Assembly (NCBI GenBank): GCA_023423065.1
Contig: JAFAGC010000020.1
Coordinates: 1 to 48,228 of the forward strand
Reading direction: 5' to 3'
From: Pseudomonadota bacterium
Lineage (GTDB): Bacteria; Pseudomonadota; Gammaproteobacteria; Steroidobacterales; Steroidobacteraceae
DNA length: 48,228 nucleotides
Of this stretch, positions 25,157 to 34,628 are shown in pieces. The position numbers and the translations under genes were made by a program. Below the pieces are notes generated by a model. It saw only the letters and a list, made by a program, of their open reading frames with translations, was not told the origin of the DNA and did not search any database. The number at the start of each line of letters is the position of its first letter. Within the stretch, counting starts at the first letter, position 1.

Positions 25157-25447
25157 GGGATCCCCCTTGCTGGTCCGAGGAATTTCGCGGCGCGGACCGT
25201 AACAACGCGCATGAGATACGTCTGTACGACCATGGCCCACTCGCGGGGGTAAATCACGGCGGCGGGGCTGTGGGTGTGAGGCCACACCTAACTACTGGCG
25301 CCCGGCCCCGGGGCAGCGCGCGCAAAGCGCCAGGACCCACCGGTGAGGCGGGTGAAAGACCGCGACCGGGATGCAACAAGTCCCGGCCGTGACGGACCGC
25401 ACAGGCCGGGCCGGCGAGGCACGTTAGATTCGGGCAGGGAGGTCGAC
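25157..25447. other. Intergenic region with several hairpins, function unknown
   Basis: This 291-base divergent spacer separates the secreted hydrolase from the membrane protein at 25448. It holds GGTGTG/CACACC (25273-25288) and a CCGGGA/TCCCGG hairpin near 25370-25390. A GGGAGG site sits just before the downstream ATG. No known riboswitch pattern, tRNA or convincing promoter was found. Confidence 0.4.
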
Positions 25448-26317
25448 ATGATCGTCAACATCGCAGCCTGGCTGTACATCGTTTTTGCCGCGCTGAGTCT
25501 CTGGGCGCTCGGACGGGGTGGCGTGCACGCTTCGATGGAAACCCTGGTCACGCTGGCTGTGAGCGCGTTGTTCGCAGCGATGGGAGTCGGCCTCCTCAAA
25601 CGCCTGCCGTGGGCACGATGGCTCGCGATGGGATACAGCCTCTTGGGCTGGACATTGGGCACGCTCGTCCTGCTCGCGTGCGTCGGTCTCTATTTCACGT
25701 TGGGCACGATCTTCGGGGGCTTGTCGCGCGGCGGTCTCGGAGCGCTGCTCAACGTGACCGTGATGCTCATCCTGGCGATCATGGTCGCTTCCATCGTCAT
25801 CAGCTTCAAGCTGTTCTTCCATCTGCGCACCGAAGAGGGCGCCAGCGAATTCGGCGTCGAGCTCGAATCGTTCGGAACGGTGATGGGATCGGTCGGCGCG
25901 TGGGTCGCGATCTTCATCGCGCAGTCGGCGCTCACTTATCACGGTTCCCCTTTCCGCCAGTCGCCGGGCATCGATCAGGCGAAATACGAGCGAAAGGCCC
26001 GGGAAGAGTACGAGATGAGGGACAGGCGTCTGCGGGAGGAACGAGCTGCGCGCGAAGCGCAGGAACGTGCGCGGCTCGAGGCCCAGCACGCCGAAGTCGA
26101 GATGGATCCGACCGAAGAGGAAGAGGACGAGACGTCCGAGGAACCCGGCGGCGTCGACGAGGCCACCGAGGTTCAGTACCAGCCCATCGTGCCCGACGCG
26201 CAGGACTCCGAACCGCAGGTCGACACGCGCAACCAGATCCTCAAGTGCCGCGACACATCCGGAGCGATGCAGTACACCCAGGGCTACTGCCCACCCGGCA
26301 CGAAGCGAGTCGATTGA
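25448..26317 (+). CDS. Membrane protein with charged coiled coil and DUF4124-like C-terminal motif
   Basis: The 289-residue protein has four hydrophobic segments in the first 170 residues (IAAWLYIVFAALSLWAL; LVTLAVSALFAAMGVGLL; LLGWTLGTLVLLACVGLYF; VTVMLILAIMVASIVISF). A Lys/Arg/Glu-rich helix of about 40 residues (KARE, RDRRLREERAAREAQER) and an acidic stretch follow. The end ILKCRDTSGAMQYTQGYCPP resembles the short two-cysteine DUF4124 motif usually found in exported proteins. The ATG at 25448 follows GGGAGG. Its role is unknown; the tail would face the periplasm only if an odd number of the spans cross. Confidence 0.75.
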   Translation: MIVNIAAWLYIVFAALSLWALGRGGVHASMETLVTLAVSALFAAMGVGLLKRLPWARWLAMGYSLLGWTLGTLVLLACVGLYFTLGTIFGGLSRGGLGALLNVTVMLILAIMVASIVISFKLFFHLRTEEGASEFGVELESFGTVMGSVGAWVAIFIAQSALTYHGSPFRQSPGIDQAKYERKAREEYEMRDRRLREERAAREAQERARLEAQHAEVEMDPTEEEEDETSEEPGGVDEATEVQYQPIVPDAQDSEPQVDTRNQILKCRDTSGAMQYTQGYCPPGTKRVD

Positions 26318-26356
26318 GCGCGCAGCCGTCGCCGGTAGTCAGACCGGCGCCGACGA

Positions 26357-28621
26357 TCAGACCGAGAACCCTTCCTTCGTGAGCGGCAGCGTACGCACGC
26401 GGTGCCCGATCGCGGCGTAGATCGCGTTGCAGATCGCGGGGGCGACCGGCGGCAGCGCCGGCTCGCCGACCCCGGTCGGCGGGTTGTCGCTCTGGATGAA
26501 GTGCACCTCGACCTTCGGCTGGTGCGCGATGCGCAGGATCGGATATTGGTGGAAGTTGGACTGCTCGATGCGGCCGTTCTCCATCGTGATCTCGAGTCCC
26601 ATCATCGTGCTGAAGCCGTCGGTGGCGCCGCCCTCGCACTGGTTGTTCGCGCCGCTCATGTTGACGATCGGGCCGATGTCGCCCGCGACCACCACGCGAT
26701 GCACGCGCAGCTTGCGGTTCGCATCGACGCTGACCTCGGCCACCTCGGCGAAATGACCCGCGTGGCTGAAGTGGAAGGCGAGTCCCATCCCGTGGCCTTC
26801 AGGTAGTTTGCGACCCCAGCCGGCCTTCTCGCAGGCGAGCTTGATGACGTCCGCCGCGCGGCCGGTGTTGAGCCCGCCCTCGAGCAGGCGCGGCTCGCCC
26901 ATGACCTCGAGCAGGAAGTCGCGATGATCGCGTCCGGCCGCGGCCGACAGTTCGTGCAGGAAGCTCTGGATGACCCAGGCGACCGAGCAGGAGCGGGGCG
27001 CGCGCCACGGCCCGCACGGCGTCTTCAGCGGCAGCATCGTCTGCGTGAGCTGGTAGTTGGACAGGTTCAGCGCGGGGAACTCCTGCTCGGGCAGGTTGCC
27101 GCCACTCACCGGGTTCGTGCCGTCCGTGGTGAACGTGATGAAGTGGTTGCGCCACGCGACGAGCTTGCCGTTCGCGTCGACGCCGCCCGCGAGCGCGTGG
27201 AATCCGCCCGGGCGGAAGAAGTCGTGCGACAGGTCCTGCTCGCGCGTCCACACGAGCTTGACCGGGCCCGCGAAGCGCTGCGCGATCGCGCCGGCCTCGC
27301 AGACGTAGTCGTTCATGAGCCGGCGGCCGAATCCGCCGCCCACGCGCGTCTGGTTGATCTTGATCTTCTCGACGGGCACGCCGAGCGCGCCGGCGACGGT
27401 GGATAACGCGCGGTCCGCGGTCTGGGTCGGCGCCCAGAATTCGATGATGCCGTCGTGGCTCCACGCCGTGCAGTTCTGCGGCTCGAGCGGCGCGTGCGAG
27501 ACGAATTGATAGGTGTAGAACGCCTCGACCTTCTTCGCCGCGCCCGCGAGCGCCGCCGGGTCGCCTTTCGCGACAGTGACTTTCTCGCCGGTCGGTTGTT
27601 TGCCGAGTTCGGTTGCCCGCTTGACGAGTTCGCTCCAGCTGTCCTTCGACGCGGTCGATTCGTCCCAGTCGACCTTGAGCTGCTTGCGAGCTTCGAATGC
27701 CGCCCACGTGGTGTCCGCGACGATCGCGACGCCCGGCATCACTTCCGTGGTCTTGCCGTTGCCTTCGATGACGAAGGCGTCGCGCACGCCCGGCAGCTTC
27801 TTGATCTCGTCGAGATTGGCCGAGCGCACCTTGCCGCCGACCGCGGGGCACTTTTCGTACACGGCGATCTTCATTCCCGGCAGCGTCTGGTCGATGCCGA
27901 ACAGCGGTTTGCCGGTGACGAGCAGGTGGTTCTCGACGCCCGTATACGACTTGCCTAACAACCGATATTCGGAGCGCTGCTTGAGCGGCACGGTCGCGGC
28001 ATCGGGCACGGGCAGCAGCGCGGCCTTCGCGGCCAGCGCGCCGTAGCCGAGCGTGCGTTTGCCATGGATCACGGTGCTGTCGCGCGTCGTGCATTCCGAA
28101 GCGGGCACTTTCCACTGGGCGGCCGCCGCGGACACGAGCATCGCGCGCGCCACGGCGCCGGCCTTGCGCAGCTGATCCCAGCTCGAGGGAATCGAGCGCG
28201 AACCGCCCGCGCTCTGGTTGCCGAACACGGCCGGATTCACCGGCGCCTGCTCGACGACCACGTCGGACCACTTCGCGTCGAGCTCTTCGGCGATGATCAG
28301 CGGAAACGCGGTCTTGATGCCCTGGCCGATCTCCGGGCCCTTGTTGAAGATGAGGATCTTGCCGTCGCGTCCGACCTTGATGAACGCGTTGGGCACGAAG
28401 TCCACGGCGCCTGCCGCGGCGCCTTCGGCCGGCGCGCTCGTGCAGAAGGCGAGCACGAGGCCGCCGCCCGCGAGACCCGTGAGCTTGAGGAAGCCGCGCC
28501 GGTCGAGCACGACTCTCGAGCTGACTACCTTGCCTCCGGCGGGAGACGCGCCCTCCATCTCGCGGATGATTTCGCGCAGGTATTCGTCGGCCGTGATGGG
28601 GTCGCGGGTGCGTGCGTTCAT
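26357..28621 (-). CDS. Molybdenum hydroxylase large subunit (isoquinoline 1-oxidoreductase beta-like)
   Basis: The 754-residue product is a xanthine-oxidase-family molybdopterin-binding subunit of the IorB type. A twin-arginine signal (RRGFLKLTG, Arg41-Arg42) follows a leader of about 40 residues. Molybdopterin-contact stretches include GPEIGQGIKT, TRVGGGFGRR, PCGPWRAPRS and the active-site Glu720 in GVGEPALPP. Such enzymes hydroxylate N-heterocycles or aldehydes using water, and pass electrons through the [2Fe-2S] partner encoded just upstream. They act in the periplasm with the partner carried along. It begins one base after that partner's stop. No FAD subunit is present, as is usual for Ior-type enzymes, and no molybdenum-cofactor insertion gene is seen here. 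Confidence 0.9.
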   Translation of the reverse strand: MNARTRDPITADEYLREIIREMEGASPAGGKVVSSRVVLDRRGFLKLTGLAGGGLVLAFCTSAPAEGAAAGAVDFVPNAFIKVGRDGKILIFNKGPEIGQGIKTAFPLIIAEELDAKWSDVVVEQAPVNPAVFGNQSAGGSRSIPSSWDQLRKAGAVARAMLVSAAAAQWKVPASECTTRDSTVIHGKRTLGYGALAAKAALLPVPDAATVPLKQRSEYRLLGKSYTGVENHLLVTGKPLFGIDQTLPGMKIAVYEKCPAVGGKVRSANLDEIKKLPGVRDAFVIEGNGKTTEVMPGVAIVADTTWAAFEARKQLKVDWDESTASKDSWSELVKRATELGKQPTGEKVTVAKGDPAALAGAAKKVEAFYTYQFVSHAPLEPQNCTAWSHDGIIEFWAPTQTADRALSTVAGALGVPVEKIKINQTRVGGGFGRRLMNDYVCEAGAIAQRFAGPVKLVWTREQDLSHDFFRPGGFHALAGGVDANGKLVAWRNHFITFTTDGTNPVSGGNLPEQEFPALNLSNYQLTQTMLPLKTPCGPWRAPRSCSVAWVIQSFLHELSAAAGRDHRDFLLEVMGEPRLLEGGLNTGRAADVIKLACEKAGWGRKLPEGHGMGLAFHFSHAGHFAEVAEVSVDANRKLRVHRVVVAGDIGPIVNMSGANNQCEGGATDGFSTMMGLEITMENGRIEQSNFHQYPILRIAHQPKVEVHFIQSDNPPTGVGEPALPPVAPAICNAIYAAIGHRVRTLPLTKEGFSV

Positions 28622-28622
28622 G

Positions 28623-29114
28623 TTACTTCCCCTTGACCAGGCTTCCCTGGGCCAGCTTGCCGGCCGCGGTGTGCACCGCGGCGCGAATGCGCTGATAGGT
28701 GCCGCAGCGGCAGATGTTGCCGGCCAGCGCGGTGTCGATGTCGGCGTCGGTCGGCTGCGGCGTGCGAGCCAGCAGCGCGGCGGCCGACATGATCTGGCCC
28801 GCTTGGCAGTACCCGCATTGCGGCACGTCGTGTTCGATCCAGGCTTCCTGCAGTGGATGCAGCTTCGTGTCGGAGGGCGCGAGGCCCTCGATGGTCGTGA
28901 TCGCCTGTCCGACCACGGAGCTCACGGGCGTGGTGCAGGAGCGAATGGGGTTGCCGTCGGCGTGCACCGTGCAGGCGCCGCACACGGCCATGCCGCAGCC
29001 GAACTTCGTGCCGACGAGGCCGAGCGAATCGCGCAGCACCCACAGCAGCGGCGTGTTCGGATCGATGTCGGTCGTGACTTCCTTACCGTTGATTCGCAGC
29101 TTCAGGGCGGCCAT
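28623..29114 (-). CDS. [2Fe-2S] subunit of molybdenum hydroxylase (isoquinoline 1-oxidoreductase alpha-like)
   Basis: The 163-residue protein has the two iron-sulfur domains of the family: a plant-type ferredoxin cluster (Cys40, Cys45, Cys48, Cys60) and a helical cluster (Cys100, Cys103, Cys135, Cys137 in ICRCGTY). It relays electrons from the molybdenum centre of the large subunit to an external acceptor. It has no signal peptide of its own, consistent with export as a complex with the Tat-signalled large subunit. GGAGG lies ahead of the ATG. It starts 51 bases after the allophanate hydrolase stop on the same strand with no obvious terminator, so it may be part of the guanidine operon. Confidence 0.93.
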   Translation of the reverse strand: MAALKLRINGKEVTTDIDPNTPLLWVLRDSLGLVGTKFGCGMAVCGACTVHADGNPIRSCTTPVSSVVGQAITTIEGLAPSDTKLHPLQEAWIEHDVPQCGYCQAGQIMSAAALLARTPQPTDADIDTALAGNICRCGTYQRIRAAVHTAAGKLAQGSLVKGK

Positions 29115-29165
29115 GCCTCGTTGCCTCCGATTGGGAGTGGGATCGCGCGCCCGATCGTAGCCGGC

Positions 29166-30989
29166 TCAACCCAGCGATGCGAGGTATTGCCTCCATCCGC
29201 CGAGCGCGCTGATGTCTTTCGCGCCGGTCACGCCGACCGATTCGCACAGGAAACCGCAGACCGCGCTGCCGTCTTCGAGTTTCACCTTGCCGATGCCGAG
29301 CGGTGCGGGTATCCCTGAGACGAACGAGCCGAAAGTTTCCGTGGGCACGCGCCACACCTCGACGTCGATGGCGACACCATTCTCGTGCACCTGCACGAGT
29401 CCGGGGCGAAACGGCGGACCGCCGGGCAGCGCGTAGAAGCGGTAGATCGGCGCGGTGCGCGTCGTCGCGACCTGCCACGCGCCGCGCTCGAGCAGCTGCT
29501 TGTTGAGCGGCAACCCGGACATGTGTGCGCCGCAAACCATCACGTCGATCGTGTTCGCGCCGGGTGGCGAAAGCGTGCCTGGCACCGCCTCCGGAAGTCG
29601 CAGGCTCGTCGCACCCAGGGTCGTGACCGCGGCGCGTTGCGCGCGTGCGGCGAGCGCGAGCAGTTCGGCGTCGTTCCAGGCCGGGGCGATCAGCGTGACG
29701 CCGAACGGCAGGCCCGCGGGCGTGAAGCCGGACGGAATCGCGACGGCGGCCAGGTCCATGAGGTTCACGAAATTCGTGTAGCGGCCGAGGTTGCTGTTGA
29801 GCCGGATCGGGTCCGCGGTTTCCTCGTCGATGCGGTAGTGAGTCCCGGCGGTGGGCAGCAGCAGGACATCGGCCGAGTCCCAGATCGGTTGCGCGTTGCG
29901 GATCAGTTCCTTGAGGCGGTACTGCGCGCGGAACGCATCGCGCGCGCTCGGGTTGGCGCCGCCCTGGATGATGCGGCGTGTGACGTCGAGCAGCGCGTCG
30001 GGCCGGGACTCGAGCAGCGATTGGGTAGCCAGGTAACGCTCCGCCACCCACGGGCCTTCATACAGGAGTCGCGCGGCATCGAGCAGCGGCTGGATGTCGA
30101 CCTCGACCGCCTGCCCGCCGAGCGACCGCAGCCGCGCGACGCTCTCGCCGAACAACTTTTCGTAGGCGGTGTCGCCGAAGAACTCGAGTTGCGAAACTCG
30201 CGGGACGGCGATGCGGAACGAGGGCGCGTTCGCCCAACCCGGGCGCGCCGGCGATTGCGCGGCGCGCGCGAAGGCATCGGCGGCATCGAATTGCGCCGCG
30301 ACGCCTCGCACGCGCGCGGCATCTTCCGCCGTGAGCGCGAAGATCGACATCACGTCGAGCGAGCGGCATGCGGGCACGACGCCGCGCATGCTGAGCAGGC
30401 CCAGCGTCGGTTTGTAGCCGACGAGATTGTTGAACGCCGCGGGTACGCGGCCGGATCCGGCGGTGTCCGTGCCCAGCGAAAAACTCGCGAGTCCGAGCGC
30501 CACGGCGACGGCCGAGCCGCTCGACGAGCCGCCGCTCAGGTACTCGGGATCGAACGCGTTCCTGCAGACGCCATACGGCGAACGCGTGCCGACGAGGCCG
30601 GTGGCGAACTGGTCGAGGTTGGTCTTGCCGACGACGATGGCGCCCGCGTCGATCAGCGTCCGCACGACCGGCGCGGACTCGCTCGGTAGATAGGCGAAGG
30701 CCGGGCAGGCCGCGGTCGTCTCGATGCCGGCGAGATCGATGTTGTCCTTGATCGCGAACGGTATGCCGTAGAGAGGCAGCGAATCCGGAGGCGCCTTCAT
30801 GAGCTCGCGCGCCCGCGCGCGCAGCGCATCGTCGCCGACCTGGTGGATCCAGATGTTGTGCGAGTGAAAAGCCTTGCGGCGCTCGATGAGCGATTCGACG
30901 AGCGCGAGCGGCGTCAGCGTTCCCGCGCGATAAGCCCGCGAAAGGGTGGCGAGTGAAAGATCGGGAGCGGTACTCATGTCCTTGGTCAT
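29166..30989 (-). CDS. atzF: Allophanate hydrolase
   Basis: The 607-residue protein has an amidase-signature domain (about 10-440) and the AtzF-type C-terminal domain (about 460-607, with VMVCGAHMSGLPLN and CESVGVTGAKDIS). Catalytic elements are Lys81 (IPFAIKDN), the SGGSSSGS loop (152-159) and the nucleophile Ser179 (TDTAGSG). It hydrolyses allophanate to ammonia and CO2, closing both the urea-carboxylase and the guanidine pathway. The ATG at 30989 overlaps the carboxylase TGA as ATGA; a second ATG four codons later is possible but lacks that coupling. Confidence 0.95.
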   Translation of the reverse strand: MTKDMSTAPDLSLATLSRAYRAGTLTPLALVESLIERRKAFHSHNIWIHQVGDDALRARARELMKAPPDSLPLYGIPFAIKDNIDLAGIETTAACPAFAYLPSESAPVVRTLIDAGAIVVGKTNLDQFATGLVGTRSPYGVCRNAFDPEYLSGGSSSGSAVAVALGLASFSLGTDTAGSGRVPAAFNNLVGYKPTLGLLSMRGVVPACRSLDVMSIFALTAEDAARVRGVAAQFDAADAFARAAQSPARPGWANAPSFRIAVPRVSQLEFFGDTAYEKLFGESVARLRSLGGQAVEVDIQPLLDAARLLYEGPWVAERYLATQSLLESRPDALLDVTRRIIQGGANPSARDAFRAQYRLKELIRNAQPIWDSADVLLLPTAGTHYRIDEETADPIRLNSNLGRYTNFVNLMDLAAVAIPSGFTPAGLPFGVTLIAPAWNDAELLALAARAQRAAVTTLGATSLRLPEAVPGTLSPPGANTIDVMVCGAHMSGLPLNKQLLERGAWQVATTRTAPIYRFYALPGGPPFRPGLVQVHENGVAIDVEVWRVPTETFGSFVSGIPAPLGIGKVKLEDGSAVCGFLCESVGVTGAKDISALGGWRQYLASLG

Positions 30990-33900
30990 ACGGCCGGCCG
31001 GACCGTCAGCAGTGTGTCGCCGGCGCTGGGCCCCGCGCCGGCTTTCTGGTGAATCGAGACGACGGTGCCCGTCGCCTCGGCGATCACCGCGATCTCCATC
31101 TTCATGGCTTCCATGACGACGAGCGTGTCGCCCTTCTGTACGAGCTGGCCCGTGGCGACCTTGATCTGCCACACGCTGCCGGAGACCGGAGAGGTCACGG
31201 CGATGCAATCGTCGGGAAGAGCGGGAGCCGCCGACTTCGCCGACGTCTCGACGACAGGAGTCTCGGCGACGCCCGAGATGCGCCAGCGCTCGCGCTCGGC
31301 GTCGAACGCCGCGCGCTGTTGCCGGCGGAATGCGTCGATCGATGCCTGCTCCTTTTCGAGGAAGGCGAGGTATTCGCCGAGATCGAGTTGCGTTTCCTCG
31401 ATGCGCAGCGGATGCCGGCCGTACGGAAAGCCCTTGCGCATCTCGAGCAGTTCGTCGGCGCCGACCGGATGGAAGCGGATCTGGTCGAAGAACCGCAACA
31501 ACCACTGGCGGCCGTCGCGAAAATCCGCGGTCTGCCGATAACGGTTCCACATCTGCACCGTGCGGCCCACGAACTGGTAGCCGCCCGGTCCCTCCATGCC
31601 GTACACGCATAGATAGGCACCGCCGATGCCGACCGCATTCTCGGGCGTCCACGTGCGCGCCGGGTTGTACTTGGTCGTGACGAGGCGGTGCCGCGGATCG
31701 AGCGGCGTCGCGACCGGCGCGCCGAGATACACGTCGCCCAACCCCATCACGAGATAACTCGCGCCGAACACGATGTCGCGCACTTCCTCGCGGGACGAAA
31801 GGCCGTTGATGCGCCGGATGAACTCGATGTTGTCCGGGCACCAGGGCGCGTCCGCGCGCACCGTCTTGTATCTTTCGGTCGCGAGCTGCGTCGCCGGATC
31901 GTCCCACGACAGCGGCAGGTGCACGATGCGGCTCGGCAATCGCATCTCGGCGACGTTCGGTAGTTTGCCGATTGCCGCCAGCAGCGTGTCGATCACCGCG
32001 TTAGCGGACTTGCGCGACGGATCGAAGTGAACCTGCAGGGAGCGGATGCCCGGTGTGAGGTCGATGATGGCCGCATCGCGGCGCGCGTTGAGCGACTCGA
32101 GCAGCGCCTGGACCTGGAAGCGCAACACCAGGTCGAGCACGGGCGCACCGAACTCGACCAGCAGGTTGCCGGTTCCCGCGCGGCGGATGCAGATGTCGGC
32201 GTGATTCTCCGTGGCCGGCAGCGTCAGGATGACGGAGGGATTCTCGGGCCGTTCCGCGGGCTTCGCGTAACGCACGAAGCGCACCTTGTCGCCCGGGCGA
32301 AGCTGGCCGATCTTCCACAACTCGTCGTCGACGATGGTCACCGGACACACGAAGCCGCCGAGACTGGGGCCGTCCGGCCCGAGGATCACCGGCATGTCGC
32401 CCGTGAAGTCCACACTGCCGATCGCGTATGCATTGTCGTGGATGTTCGAGGGATGCAGGCCCGCTTCGCCGCCGTCGGCGCGCGCCCACCTGGGCTTCGG
32501 GCCGATGAGCCGCACGCCGGTGCGGCTCGAGTTGTAGTGCACTTCCCATTCGGTGGCGAAGAACGTCGCGATGTCGTCGGGCGTGAAGAAGTCGGGAGCG
32601 CCGTGCGGTCCGTCGTTCACGGCGATGCGCCATGCATGCGAGTAGTCAGGCCGCTCGTACTGGGGGACCGCCGCGCAACCTTCGGTGGATGGATCGTCGC
32701 GCTTCAGGCGCAACACGTCGCCCGTGCGCAGCGCGCGGCCGCCGTGACCGCCGAACTGACCGAGCGTGAACGTCGATCGGCTGCCGAGATACTCGGGCAG
32801 ATCGAAGCCGCCGCGTACCGCGAGATAGGCGCGTTGTCCCGCGCCGCGAATCCTGCCGAGCGCGAGCACGCTGCCGCGTTTCACCGCGATCGGCTTCCAG
32901 AAGTCGATCGCGACGTCGTCGAGCGTGGCGGCCATCTGCGCTCCCGCAAGCGCGATCACGGCCTCCGCGTCGAAGCGCAACGTCGCGCCGGTGACGGTCA
33001 TCTCGAGTCCTGCCGTGCCCGGTTCGTTGCCGACCATGCGGTTCGCGAGCCGCAGCGCGAGCGAATCCATGGGGCCGGAGGGCGGCACGCCGACATCCCA
33101 GAGGCCGAGGCGCCCCGGCCAGTCCTGCACCGTGGTCATCGTGCCGGGGGAGAGCACTTCGACGCTCGGCAGGTTCAGCGTGTGATGGGCGAGCATCGCC
33201 GTGGTCTGCTCGCCCGCGATGAAAGTCCGATCCGTGAGGATCGAAACCAGGTAGGACAGGTTGGTTTCGATGCCGTCGATGCGCGAACCGGCGAGCGCGC
33301 GCGCGAGGTTCGCGCGCGCCTGCTCGCGGGTTTCGCCGCGCGCGATCACTTTCGCCAGCATCGGGTCGTACCACGCGCTGACCTCGGTGCCGGCTTCGAT
33401 CCACGCGTCCACGCGGATGTCGCCCGGCTCGCCGTTCCTGCGCGAGGCCGGTAGTTTGACCTGGGTGAGCGCGCCGCTCGCGGGGCGGAAATTGCGCGCC
33501 GGATCCTCGGCATACACGCGCGCCTGGATTGCGTGGCCGCGAGGCTCGAACGGCGTGGAGAGATCGGGCGGTTCGCCGGCCGCCGTGCGGATCATCCAGG
33601 CGACGAGATCGATGCCGCCGACTTCCTCGGTGACGCCGTGTTCGACCTGCAGCCGGGTGTTCACCTCGAGGAAGTAGAACTTCTGCTCGTCGACGTCGTA
33701 GACGAACTCGACCGTGCCCGCCGAGCGGTAGCCGACGGCGCCGCCGAGCTTCGCGGCCGCGGCATGCAGCTCGCGGCGAGCCGTTTCGGAAAGGTTCGGC
33801 GCCGGAGACTCCTCGATGACCTTCTGGTTGCGCCGCTGGACGGAGCAGTCGCGCTCGCCGAGCGCGATGACCTTCCCGCGGCCGTCACCGAAAATCTGCA

Positions 33901-34528
33901 CCTCGATGTGCCGCGCGCGCGCGACGAACTTCTCGAGGAACACGCCGGCATTCCTGAAGTTGCCCGCCGCCAGCCGCTGCACGGCGGTGAAACACTCCTC
34001 GAGGTCGCGCGCCGTGTCGCAACGGCGCATGCCGATGCCGCCGCCGCCCGCGGTGCTCTTGAGCATCACCGGGTAGCCGATCTGTTCCGCGGCCGCGAGT
34101 GCGGCGGGCAGGTCCTGCAGCAGGTCGGTGCCGGGCAGCAGAGGCAGGCCGCTGCGCAACGCGAGCTCGCGCGCGGTGTGCTTCAGGCCGAAGTCGCGCA
34201 TCTGCGCGGGCGTCGGACCGATGAACGCGATCCCGGCCTGCTCGCAGGCGGCGGCGAACTCCGCGTTTTCGGACAGAAACCCGTATCCCGGGTGGATCGC
34301 CTCGGCGCCCGAGAGCTTCGCGATCTCGAGGATGCGTTCCTGGCGCAGGTAACTTTCCGCGGCGGGCGCCGGGCCAAGTAGCCAGGCCTCGTCCGCATCG
34401 CGCACGTGCGGCGCGTTGGCGTCGATCTCGGAGTACACCGCGACGGAGCGCAGCCCCATCGCCTTCACGGTACGGAGAATGCGGCACGCGATGGCGCCGC
34501 GGTTGGCGATCAGTATTTTCTGGAACAT
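30986..34528 (-). CDS. uca: Urea carboxylase family enzyme, probable guanidine carboxylase
   Basis: The 1180-residue, biotin-dependent enzyme has a biotin carboxylase domain at 1-450 (ATP loop STAGGGGIGM), a KipA/AHS2-like domain from about 480 (LSPGTMTTVQDWPGRLG) and a KipI/AHS1-like domain (about 790-1010). A biotinyl domain ends it, with the modified lysine near 1143 (VMEAMKMEI). Family members use ATP and bicarbonate to carboxylate urea to allophanate or guanidine to carboxyguanidine. The two adjacent DUF1989 genes, the allophanate hydrolase and the guanidine-I riboswitch on the divergent importer favour guanidine as the main substrate. The substrate-discriminating residue was not checked by alignment. 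A 100-base gap separates it from the preceding DUF1989 gene. Confidence 0.92.
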   Translation of the reverse strand: MFQKILIANRGAIACRILRTVKAMGLRSVAVYSEIDANAPHVRDADEAWLLGPAPAAESYLRQERILEIAKLSGAEAIHPGYGFLSENAEFAAACEQAGIAFIGPTPAQMRDFGLKHTARELALRSGLPLLPGTDLLQDLPAALAAAEQIGYPVMLKSTAGGGGIGMRRCDTARDLEECFTAVQRLAAGNFRNAGVFLEKFVARARHIEVQIFGDGRGKVIALGERDCSVQRRNQKVIEESPAPNLSETARRELHAAAAKLGGAVGYRSAGTVEFVYDVDEQKFYFLEVNTRLQVEHGVTEEVGGIDLVAWMIRTAAGEPPDLSTPFEPRGHAIQARVYAEDPARNFRPASGALTQVKLPASRRNGEPGDIRVDAWIEAGTEVSAWYDPMLAKVIARGETREQARANLARALAGSRIDGIETNLSYLVSILTDRTFIAGEQTTAMLAHHTLNLPSVEVLSPGTMTTVQDWPGRLGLWDVGVPPSGPMDSLALRLANRMVGNEPGTAGLEMTVTGATLRFDAEAVIALAGAQMAATLDDVAIDFWKPIAVKRGSVLALGRIRGAGQRAYLAVRGGFDLPEYLGSRSTFTLGQFGGHGGRALRTGDVLRLKRDDPSTEGCAAVPQYERPDYSHAWRIAVNDGPHGAPDFFTPDDIATFFATEWEVHYNSSRTGVRLIGPKPRWARADGGEAGLHPSNIHDNAYAIGSVDFTGDMPVILGPDGPSLGGFVCPVTIVDDELWKIGQLRPGDKVRFVRYAKPAERPENPSVILTLPATENHADICIRRAGTGNLLVEFGAPVLDLVLRFQVQALLESLNARRDAAIIDLTPGIRSLQVHFDPSRKSANAVIDTLLAAIGKLPNVAEMRLPSRIVHLPLSWDDPATQLATERYKTVRADAPWCPDNIEFIRRINGLSSREEVRDIVFGASYLVMGLGDVYLGAPVATPLDPRHRLVTTKYNPARTWTPENAVGIGGAYLCVYGMEGPGGYQFVGRTVQMWNRYRQTADFRDGRQWLLRFFDQIRFHPVGADELLEMRKGFPYGRHPLRIEETQLDLGEYLAFLEKEQASIDAFRRQQRAAFDAERERWRISGVAETPVVETSAKSAAPALPDDCIAVTSPVSGSVWQIKVATGQLVQKGDTLVVMEAMKMEIAVIAEATGTVVSIHQKAGAGPSAGDTLLTVRPAV

Positions 34529-34628
34529 AGCGCAGTTCGATCCCTTCCATTTCCCGGGGGACTGCGCCAGGTCGTCCCGGCGTTGATGATGTGTCCGGGC
34601 GGGTCGTCCCGCCGGCGGGAGCGCGCGT

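Noticed and set aside
25300..25420. Possible c-di-GMP (GEMM) riboswitch before the membrane protein at 25448
   Set aside because: A GAAA stretch and a CCGGGA/TCCCGG hairpin recall the class, but the conserved core sequences do not line up.
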